A stretch of 59,992 bases of DNA, from positions 1-59,992 of the forward strand of contig CANLIL010000012.1 of NCBI GenBank assembly GCA_947491305.1, in the 5' to 3' direction. Positions 9,950-21,900 of this stretch are shown piece by piece. The stretch's first letter is position 1, and the number at the start of each line of letters is the position of its first letter. This stretch comes from Flavobacteriales bacterium (GTDB lineage Bacteria; Bacteroidota; Bacteroidia; Flavobacteriales_D; Crocinitomicaceae). The notes beneath the pieces are model-generated. The model was given only the letters and a program-made list of their open reading frames with translations. It was not told the origin of the DNA and ran no database searches. Made by a program: the position numbers and the translations under genes.

Positions 9950-9968
9950 CTTACCTTTTTATTACACT

Positions 9969-12900
9969 ATGACTAAACTATTCAAAAGTATTGCACTTTT
10001 TGCATTTTTAACGACCAATGTTATTGGTTTTGGCCAGTTATCAGCATCTTTTTTTACAAACCCAGCGATTTCAAATGGACAAATTAATGTTTGTCAGGGT
10101 TCGACCGTGCTATTTACGATGAGTCCTGCTTCTCAAACAAATATAACTCCATTAACTTCAATTGCTTGGACTTTTACTGGGACAAATATTACAACCTCAA
10201 GCTCTCAAGGACCTATGCCAGTTGTTTTCAACACAAGTGGAACAGCAACTTTAATACTAACTGAAGGCTCAGATGCTGACACAATGGTTGTTGCTGTGAA
10301 TGTTTCAACACCACCATTTGTACCAACATTATCCTTGTCTTCATCATCAACAAATTTCACAACAAGTGTTGTAAATGGAATCACAGTTTTTAAAAATTGT
10401 AGCAGTATTAATTACACACTTAATTTAAATTTAGATCAGATACTGAATTGTACAAACGTGAGTTCAATCAATATCAATTGGGGTTTAGGCCCTTCGGTAA
10501 ATTATCTGTGCGGTGCTATTCCGACAACATTAATTAAAAATTATGGCGGTCCTGGTAATTATTTCATTACTTACAGGGTTAATTTTTTAAACGGTTGTTC
10601 TTATTATGGATATTACCAAGTTCAGATAGGTAATGGTCAAATAAATTTATCTACAAGTGCTTCCAATTTCGCATGTTCACCGGGTGTATATCAGCTGTCA
10701 TTTGACCAACAATTCCCTGGTAATACCTATTCAATTAATTGGGGGGACAATACAACATCTTCAATTTCTTATCCAAACTTACCAGTTTCGCCTTTAACAG
10801 TTAACCATACTTATTTACCTTCTACTTGTACAGGTTCAACTCCGGGTGGCTACCCAATCCAAATTACTTCAACAAATGCATGTGGACCTTCTACATCTTC
10901 ACCTGCTCCAATTTACATTAGTAATGCTCCAACACCTCAAATTACACAATCAATTCCTGATAATACAGTTTGTGTTGGAACAACGATGACATTCACAGAT
11001 AGTTCAATACCAGGGATTTACATAAGTTCTACAACATTATGTTCAAATACCTACAATAGGTATTGGTTTACAAGTCCAGCAATTGTTGCTCCTAATACAT
11101 TAACAGGAACATTAGGCACATATGGTAGTGACGGTTCTGCGGCTATAACAATTGCGTTTAACCAACCTGGAACCTATTCTGTTTCTTTGGTTGTTTATAA
11201 TAACTCATGTGAACCAGATACTGTAACTAAAACCATTTGTGTCGTCCCACCAGTTGATGCTGCATTTACAATACCATCATCATTGTTTTGCGCTCCATAT
11301 ACCTTAACACCTGTAAATACATCTTCTACTCCAACATGTAATATTTCTAATGCATTTACATGGACAGTAACAGCTACCAATCCTCAAAATTGCACAACCA
11401 ATGGCGGTCCAAGTTCAACACCAGCTACTAGCACGTTACAAAGCCCAAGTTTTACCTTGAATGGACCTGGAGTTTATGCTATTAAGTTAAAATTAAAATT
11501 GAGTCCTCTAGTATATGGATCACAATGTGCCGCTGATTCAATGACGACAACAATTACAATTAAGGACAAACCGTCTATTACGTTGCCATTAAAAAGTCCA
11601 ATTTGTTTAGGCTCAACATTTACACCGACTGCAACAGCAAATTCTTGCTACGGAGAACAAGCGTTGACTTATGCATGGAATTTTAATCCAAATAATGCAG
11701 TTGTAGCAGGAAATGTTCCTACACCTTCAAGCTTTACAAGCTTAACTTCAGGTTCAGTATTATATCCAAATTATGGAGTTTTTCCGTATTCATTTTCTGC
11801 AACCAATGAATGTGGAACTACAACTTTAATACAGAACATAACGGTTCAACAACCTGTGATAGTAACACCAGGAACCTATGGCGCAACGTGTAAAAATTCT
11901 CCAATTGTACTAGCGGGCTCTGTTACTGGTTCAGTAACCACTGGAACTTGGACAGCAAATGTTGCTGGTGGTTCATTTTCTCCAAATGCTACAACGTTAA
12001 CCGCAACTTACACGCCTCCGACAAATTATGTAGGAAATATTTTACTTACATTAACATCTGGGGCGCCACCTGTACCTTGTCCTGTTGTTCAAAGCACAAC
12101 AACTTTAACCTTTGAAAACGATGCGATTTCTACTCCAGGAGCTTATCCAAATGGAATTTGTATGAACGGATCAATTCAATTGAATGGATCTGTTGGTGGC
12201 GCAGCGAGTAGTGGAGCTTGGACGGCAAATGTTGCTGGCGGTTCATTTACACCAGGGCCAACAACTTTGAACGCAACGTATGCTCCACCAGCTAATTATG
12301 TTGGAAATATTACACTTACTTTAACTACCAATGATCCAGCGGGACCTTGTTTACCTGTAGCTAATTCAGTTACAGTTGTAGCAAAACCTTTACCTACAGC
12401 AACTATTACACCAGATTTAACAACAATTTGTTCAGGCGGCTCAAAGACATTTAATTTAACTTCAACGTTAGCATCAACAAGTTATGCTTGGGCAGTTATT
12501 TTGCCATTACCTTCTGGAATTACAGCCACAACTTCTGGCAATGTTACATCTCCATCAACAAGTTTTAACGTTACAGTTTCAAATTCATCAAATGCAACTC
12601 AGACAATTTATTATGTTGTAACACCAACTACAAATGGTTGTGCCGGAATAAAAGACACAGCATCTTTAACGATTCAACCAGTTGCAACGGTTCAAGGTTT
12701 ATCAGCTATTACAGTTTGTCCGGGAGATTTAATTGCGCCTTCAGTATTTACAAGTAACCCAATAGGCGCAACTTTTGCATGGACAAATACTAATTCTGCG
12801 ATAGGTTTGGTTGGTCCAGGAACAGGAAATATCTCATCTTGGAATGCTCCTGTAAATAATACAAGTAATGCAATAACTGGAACAATTCAAGTTACGCCAA

Positions 12901-15900
12901 CGTATAATTCGTGCATCGGAACACCAGCTACATTTTTAGTAACGATTAATCCAACTCCAAGTGTTACAAATACAGTTTTATCACAAACAAAATGCTCTGG
13001 AGTAGCAACTACACTTGTAACATGGACAAGTGGTGTTAATACACCACAATACAATTGGTCGGGTGTTTCAAGTAGTCCAAATCTGAGTGGGTTTACAATT
13101 GGTGGTTCGGGTAATTTGCCAGTAATGACAATTGTAAATAATGGAAACACACCAGAAACAGTAACGTACACTGTATTCGCCTCCAAAAATACATGTAATG
13201 GTCCTTCCATTCAATATGTCATTACAATTAATCCAACACCACAATTAACCTTATCTGCGAATCAAACAAAATGTGGCGGAGTATCAACGGATCTAACAGC
13301 GTTTGTAAATACAGTTGCTGGGGGTTCATTTTCGTATACATTATTAAATCCAGTTTCAGTTCCAACTACTATCACTGGATATCCAACATCTGGCACAGGT
13401 CAAATTCCAGCAACAATCATCAACAATTCTGGCACAGCGCCCTACACATTAACCTATCAAGTTACGCCAACAGCAAATGGGTGTTCAGGTCCAGCTTTAA
13501 ATTATACTATCACCATCAATCCAGCGCCAGTAACTCAGTTTTCAATACCTACTCAAACAATTTGTCAGGGAACAAATTCACAAGCGATTAATTTAACTTC
13601 TACGACATCAAATGTCACTTTTGCATGGAGTACAACTGTACCTGCAGGAATTGGAAATATTTCACCGGTAAGCGGAACGAGTAATATTCCAGTTTTTACA
13701 AACATTACCAATTCAACCAATGCAAACATTACGGTTACATTTTCAGCTTTTGCAACAACTAGTTCAGGGGCAAGTTGTGCTGGTTCACCTGCAACAGCAA
13801 CCATTATTGTAAAACCAACACCAATAGGATCATTTACCTATGTTAGTAATGACACAATTTGTAGCAATACGCAAGCTTCCATTAATTTAAGTTCAACTGT
13901 TACGGGTACTACATTTGCTTGGACAGCTGCAAATGGTTTAGGAGTTACTGGAGCAACCAATTCAAGTGGAAGTGCAATTCAACAGACCTTACAAAATTCA
14001 TCTGCTGTTGTTAGCTCAGCAACATACACAGTTACACCAACAGCAGTAGGATGTTCAGGTGCTTCTTATCCAGTACAAGTATTTGTGAACCCAGTTGCTT
14101 TAGTTACAGGATTAACACCAATCACCGTTTGTCCAGGGGCACCAATTTCACCAGCAGTTTTCACCAGTAATCCATCCGCACAATCTTTTGCATGGACAAA
14201 TACAACTACAGCAATAGGCTTAGGTGCCTCAGGTGTTGGAAATATTGCACCATGGAATGCACCAGCAAATACAACAAATAGCGCTATCATTGGAACAATA
14301 AATGTTACGCCAACGTATAATTCGTGTGTTGGAACAAGCGCTTCATTTTTAGTAACGATTAACCCAACGCCAAGTGTTACAAATACAGTTTTATCTCAAA
14401 CTATTTGTTCAGGATCTGCAACTACTGTAGTGAATTGGACAAGTGGCGTAACGGGTTCCAGCTTTGCATGGACAGCAACGACCAATTCATTATACTTAAC
14501 AGGATTTAATGCATCAGGAACAGGAAATCTCCCTGTTATTTCAACAATTATTAATTCTAGTAATACAATTGACACATTAATTTATACAGTAATACCTTCA
14601 AAAAATGGCTGTAATGGTCCTGCATTTACTTACAAAATTATTGTTAACCCAACACCTGTTTTGTCGCGATTGTCTGATCAAATTATATGCGGTGGAACAG
14701 CAACAATTGCAACCAATTTTTTAAACTCAGTTGCTAATGGATCATTTAGTTGGAGTTTAACCAACCCTTCAGTTCCAGCTTCAATCACTGGTCAACCAGC
14801 ATCTGGAACAGGTCAATTCCCAGCAACTGTTATCAATAATAATGGAACCGCTCCTTATGATTTAATTTACCAAGTTACACCGACTGCAAATGGATGTTTA
14901 GGAACAGCGTTGAACATGACAATAACAGTTAATCCAGCGCCAACTGTTCAATTCTCCATTCCAAATCAAGCGGTTTGTACGGGTACAAACTCGACTCAAT
15001 TAGTAAATTTAACTTCTACAACCAGTAATGTTACGTTTGCTTGGTCTGCAGTTGCGCAAGCTGGAATAGGAAACTTTATAAGTTCAACCGGAACGAATAC
15101 GATACCAGTTTATTCTAATTTAACGAATTCAGGCATTTCGCCATTAACGATAACTTTTACAGCGATAGCTACGACAAGTGGAGTACAAGCATGTCCGGGT
15201 ACACCATCGAGTTATGTTATCACCGTAAACCCTTCGCCAAATGCAATTGCTACTTTTGTGAGTAATGATACTATTTGTTCAAATACTAACATAAATATTT
15301 CTTTAACATCGACATCTCCTAATACTAATTTTACATGGGTTGCAACAAATGGAGCAGGAATAACAGGTGGAGCAAATTCTACCTCGGCAGGTATAAGTAT
15401 CCAACAACAATTAGTAAATTCATTGTTAACATTTGGTCAAGTTACATATGTTGTTACACCTAGTGCTAGTCAATGTCCAGGAACACCAATAACTGTTATA
15501 GCATATGTAAATCCAAAAGCTGTAATGACTGGCTTAACACCAATTGCTGTTTGTCCAACCGGAAGCATTGCGCCTGCAAACTTTACAAGTAATCCTGCTG
15601 CACAAGCTTATACTTGGACAAATTCAAATCCAGCAATTGGACTTATTGCTTCAGGATCAGGAAATATTTCATCTTGGAATGCGCCTGCAAATAACTTACT
15701 TACGAACTTAAGCGGAAATGTTTTAGTAACGCCAATTTTCAATGGTTGTAATGGAGTAACAGGAACGTTGCCAATAACAATTTATCCAACTCCAGTTGTT
15801 TTAAATTCAATCTTATCTCAAACAGTTTGTGGAGGGAATCCTTCTGTTTCGGTTCCTTTAAACAGCAATCTTGCAGGAAGCACCATCAATTGGAGTTTTG

Positions 15901-18900
15901 TTAATGCGGGTTCTAATTTATCCAATTATAACACCTCAAGTGGAACAGCTACGATTCCTGTTATGACAACTAATAATTCCGGAACGACCCAACAAGCTGT
16001 TGTTTATTCATTACAAGCTATTTCAACAAATAATTGTCCAAGTCCTTTTGTCAATTATTCAATAAATGTTAACCCAATTCCTGTTGTTACATTATCAGCA
16101 GATCAACTTAAATGTAGTGGAATTGCTACAAATGTAACAACGTTTACTAATTCTGTAATTGGCGGAAGTTATTCATGGGTACTTTTAAATCAAGGTGCAA
16201 TTCCTGCAACAATTTCAAATTATACAGTTAGTGGTACAGGTCAAATCACACCGATGACACTTCTAAATTCAGGGGCGAACCCATACACCTTATCGTATCA
16301 AGTTACGCCAACTGCAAATGGATGTTCTGGAGTTCCAGCCACCATCACATTTACCATTAATCCTGCTCCTGTTATTACTTTTTCACCTGCTACCCAATCA
16401 ATTTGTAGTGGAGAAACAACCGTACCTATTACCATTTCAACAGTAACACCAAATGTGACCTATTCATGGAATATTTCTAATGCCAATGGATTAAGTGGAG
16501 CAACACCTCTAACTGGAACAACAAATACGATTCCACCTTTTACATTATCTCATAATGGTTCAACAGCGGTTAATTTAATCATTTCTGCATCTGCTAGTAC
16601 GCAAGTGGGAGGTTGTCCAGGATCTGTTGGAACTTATTCTATTGCAGTGAAACCAATTCCTGTGGCAACAGCAACAGTTGTCTCAACGAATCCACAATGT
16701 TCTGGGGAAACAGCACTAATAAATTTAACGAGTACGGTAACTGCCTCAACCTTTGCATGGACATCTGTTGCAAGTGCAGGGATTTCAGGAAACACCTCTT
16801 CTTCAGGAAACACCATCTCAAATCCATTAAGCAATTCAACAGCTTCAGATGGAACCGTAACCTATACAATTATCCCAACTGCTAATTCTTGTCAAGGATT
16901 ACCAATCAATACAACGATAACGATACGTCCAATTCCAGATTTAGCGCCAATAAATTCCATTGCAGTTTGTCCAACAAATGCTATTATTCCTGCTACATTT
17001 TCAACACTGCCTTTGGGTTGTACTTTTACTTGGACCAATACCAATTCAGCTATTGGAATTAGCACTTCAGGAACAGGACAAATTGCTTCTTGGAATGCTC
17101 CAGCCAATAATTCGTTGGTTAATTTGACAAGTTTAGTTTCTGTGAAGCCTTATTATTTTGGTTGCCCAGGAGACACTTCTAATTTTAACATTACAATTTA
17201 TCCAACACCACTAATAAATTCAACACCGTTGGTTCAAACTGTTTGTGAAAATGATCCCACAACAGCTGTTACATTTACGAATACTTTAGGTGTTTCTTCA
17301 TCGATTGCTTGGTCAAATATTTCTGCAGGATCTAATATTACAGGTTTTACAACAGGCAATGGTTTAAACCCATTGAATTCAATGACTTTATTAAACAATG
17401 GTTCAACACAACAAAATGTTATTTATGCTATTCAAGCAACGAGTGTAAATGGTTGTTTAAGTCCAGCGGTGAATTATACTATACAAGTAAATCCTAGACC
17501 TGTTATTACTATTCCAACCGATCAAACTATTTGTTCAGGAGTAGCATCGTCATTGGTTGCTTTTACTTCTGATGTTGCAGCAACAACGTATGCATGGCAA
17601 GTTATTACAACTCCTCCAGTTTCAACTGCACTATCAGGTTATCCGTTAATAGGAAATGGAACAATTAATCCGCTTACACTCTCTAATTCTAGCAATGCAT
17701 CTCAAATTGTCTCTTATCAAGTAACACCAACTGCTGCAACTTGTTCTGGAACTTCAGGTATTTATACGTTTATAGTAAATCCTTCACCTTCAGTAATTTT
17801 TTCAATTCCAAGTCAAGCAATTTGTTCAGGTTCTTCAACTTCAGTTGTGGATTTAACAACTCCTACACCAAATGCATCGATATCTTGGACAGCTGTTGTT
17901 CCAGCAGGCTTGAATGGTTTTACGACAACTAGTGGGACCAACCAAATTCCTTCATTGACATTGACAAATGCAACATCCGGAATATTAACCGCAACAATTA
18001 CAGCAACAGCAAGTACTTCTGGAAATTCTGTTTGTCCTGGTGGACCAGTAACCTATACGATAGCAGTGAGTCCAAAACCTGCACTTTCTGTAAATATAGT
18101 GGATTCTACATTATGTTCAGGCCAAGCACTTTCAGCTACGATTTCAAGTCCTGTGACAGGAACGACATTTACTTGGGCAGCAACTCCAACAGCTGGAATA
18201 ACAGGATCATCAAATGGTTCTGGAGCATTAATTAATCAAACACTTTCAAATTCTCAAACAACACAAGGTTCTGTTGTGTATACGATTACAACGGTAAACC
18301 CTGCGAATAATGTTTGTCCAGTAGAAACCAAAGTCAGAACAATTACGGTTGAACCAATTCCTACGATTACTTTTTCAGGTCAAAATCAAAGTTTGTGTTC
18401 TAATTTATTATCATCACCAATTAATTTAACAAGTGATGTTATTGGTTCATCAATTGCTTGGTCTGCATCGAATCCATCCAACTTAACAGGTGTATCATTA
18501 TCTGGCTCAACTTCAATTCCAGCACAAACGATTGTAAATAATGGATTAACTGCAGGAACAGTAACATATACTGCGACGGCATCTATTAACACGTGTAATG
18601 GTCCAAGTTCTTCCTATACAATTCAAGTATTTCCATTACCAGTTTTGTCAATCAATTTAACAGAGGACACGATTTGTAGTAATACTGCTGTGAACGCACA
18701 ACTTTCATCCAATATACCTTTGACAACATTTAATTGGACTGTTTCTTCTAATGCATCAATTACTGGAATGTCAAATGGTTCAGGCAATACCATCAATCAA
18801 ACATTATCGAATAATTCACCCCAACTTCAATCGTTGGTATATACAATAACACCAACTTCAGTTGGGCCAACAGCTGCTGGATGTTCTTCAAATCCATCCA

Positions 18901-21900
18901 ATTTTACCGTAAATGTAAATCCAGTACCGGGTGTTTCATTTAGTATTCCAAATCAAACGATTTGTTCCGGAACACCGACTACGGCAGTATTAATAAGTAG
19001 TTTAACTTCTAGTGCCCAAATTGCTTGGACAGCTTTAATTCCAGTAGGAATTAGCGGTGCTCAAGCTTCAGGAACTGCAACTATTCCTGTTCAAACATTA
19101 GTGAACACTACAAATGCTCCAATTAATATTGTTTATACTGTAAATGTTGCGACAACTTCAGGAGCTTGTTCAGGATCAGGATCTTCTTATACTATTACAG
19201 TAAATCCAATTCCAGTTCTAACATTCTCAGCTGCAAATCAAACAATTTGTTCAGGTACAGCTTCAAATCCAATAAATTTGGTTTCTTCCATTGCTGCTGG
19301 ATTTGCTTCAGGAAACTCGTTTTCTTGGAACGCAACGCAACCAACAGGAATTACTGGAATCACTTCGAATGGCACAAATTCTATTTCTGCACAAACACTT
19401 TTTAATTCAACTTTCAGTCCATTGACTGTTGATTACATCGCATCTTTATCATTTACTTATAATAATATAACGTGTTCAGCGCCACCAGCGATTTATTCAA
19501 TTAGTGTAAAACCATTACCAAATTCTATTGCCACGCCAATATCAACATTACTTTGTTCTGGAAATACAACATCAGTGGCTTTAACGTCTTTAGTTGCTAA
19601 CCCAACATTTACATACACAGTTCTTAGCAGTGGATCAATAACTGGAGCAAGTAATGGTTCAGGAAGTTCAATTAATCAAACGTTATTTAATAATACATTA
19701 ACAGTAGATTCAGTCATTTATCAAATTGTTGCATCAGCAAATGGATGCTCAGGTCCACCAGCAACGCTAACAATTAAAGTCAAACCAAATCCAATTGCGA
19801 CACAAGTTCCAAACGTTGCAGTTTGTCCGACGAATCCAATCGGAGGATTTAATTTTACTTCAACACCTGTTGGAGCAAGCTATACTTGGTCAAATACAAA
19901 TCCATCAATTGGGTTAGTTTTAAATGGAACTGGTAATATACCAAGTTGGATCGCTCCTTCAAATGCAACAAATACATCAACTTCAGCAGTCATTACTGTT
20001 ATACCAACATTGAATGGTTGTATTGGGAATCAAATGATTTTCAACGTTTTAATTAATCCATCTCCATCTCTAACAATTTCTCCTTTACAAGATACTGTTT
20101 GTAGTGGTTCTGCGCCTTCTATTGCTCTTAGTTCAAATGTTGCTGGTGCTACTTTTAATTGGGTTGTTTCTCAAACAAATGCAACTGGAGCAACAAATGG
20201 ATCGGGTTCGACAATTGCTCAAAATTTAACCAATAATTCTACAACACCTGGATTAGTTTCTTATACAATTACTGTTTCAACTGGAAGTTGTATAGGTGAC
20301 ACAAGTATTGCAACAGTAGTTGTTCATCCAATCCCATCTGTATCATTATCTCCAGTTTCTCAATCTATTTGTAGTAATACATTGGCAAATATATTAGTAA
20401 CCAGTTCAATCAATAATGCGAACTTAGCTTGGACCGTTTCATCAAATTCATCCATTACGGGCGCTTCTAATGGAATTGGTTCTACTATCTCACAAACATT
20501 AGTGAATTCAACTACAATTGCAGATAGTATTGTTTATTCAGTAACACCATCATTAAATGGATGTGTTGGATTACCTGTAACAGCAAGTGTTCAAGTAAAC
20601 CCAATACCTGTAGTGACAATTTCGCCTATAAGTGATACCATTTGTAGTGGTGAAACAACTGCAATTGCATTGACGTCATCTGTTTTAAATACAACTTTCA
20701 ATTTTGTTCCAACCAATACATTGCCAATTATTGGTGAACAAGCCGGAAGTGGAAATAATATTACACAACAATTAAGTAATTCTTCCACTCAACTTCAAAA
20801 TGTTGTTTATACCGTTACCCCAAGTGCTGCTGCTTGTTTGGGTTCTTCAAGCACGGTAACAATTTATGTAAATCCAGTATCAATAGTTGCTGCAACACTT
20901 GTAAGTAATGATACGATTTGTAGTGGGGAACAAGCTATTATTAACTTAAGTAGCGCAACAACAGGAGCTACGTTTAATTGGACGGTAGTAAATAATTTAC
21001 AAATTACTGGAGAAAGTAATGGATCAGGCAATAGCATCAATCAATTATTAACTAATTCTTCATTTGTATTACAAACGATAAATTACGTCATTACACCTAA
21101 ATTAGGCTTGTGTAATGGAACGCCAACTACTGTTCCTATTTACATCAACCCATTGCCGCAAATTACGCCAGGAGCTGATTTGAATACGTGCTTATCATCG
21201 CCTGCATTTAATTTAACTGGGTTTTCACCAGTAGGAGGAACTTGGTCTGGGTCAGGAATAACAATTGGATCAAACGGGACATTTAACCCTTCTATTGCAG
21301 GAGTTGGACCAAAAACCTTGACCTATACCTATACAAATCCATTGACAGGGTGTACAAACTCAGCAACACGTGTTGTTACTGTTCGACCATTACCAATTCC
21401 TAATTTTTCTGCAGATACCTTAACTTGTTTAGGATCGAGTGTTAATTTTACAAATACTTCAACTGGTGCAACTAGCTTTGCTTGGAAATTTGGTGATGGA
21501 AGTACTTCTGCATTACAAAATCCATCTCATGCATATGCATCCATTGGAAATTTCTCGATTGTTTTAACGGCAACAACAATTTATGGCTGTGTTGATTCTA
21601 TAGCTAAAAACATTCATGTTATAACAACTCCTGTTGCTACATTTGCACCATCAACTCATGAAGGTTGCGGACCATTAACCGTTTCTTTTACAAATAATTC
21701 AACGGGAGAAAATATTACGAATTATAATTGGAATTTTTCATATCCTTCATTAAATAATATCTCAGTGATTAAAAATCCACTGGCGGTTACTTTTCCTTCA
21801 CCAATTTATGGAGACACTGTCTATTACATCGCATTAACTGTTACAAATATTTGTGGTTCATCTACTTATTTCGACTCAATTATTGTTAAAGCAAAACCAG

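Noticed and set aside
9826-9968. Possible small RNA or tRNA in the gap before the giant adhesin
   Set aside because: No cloverleaf, conserved T-loop or stable hairpin is visible; only a -7 promoter box could be supported.
12887-13210. Open frames on the minus strand within the giant adhesin (here and at many other places)
   Set aside because: They recur with the repeat period because Thr/Ser/Asn-rich codons lack reverse stop codons; Val/Thr-rich translations with no signal or motif. Treated as shadows.
12690-18368. Direct repeats that might suggest a CRISPR array or a mobile element
   Set aside because: The repeats are in frame, protein-coding, of 1.4 kb period and without short identical repeat-spacer structure, transposase or terminal inverted repeats.
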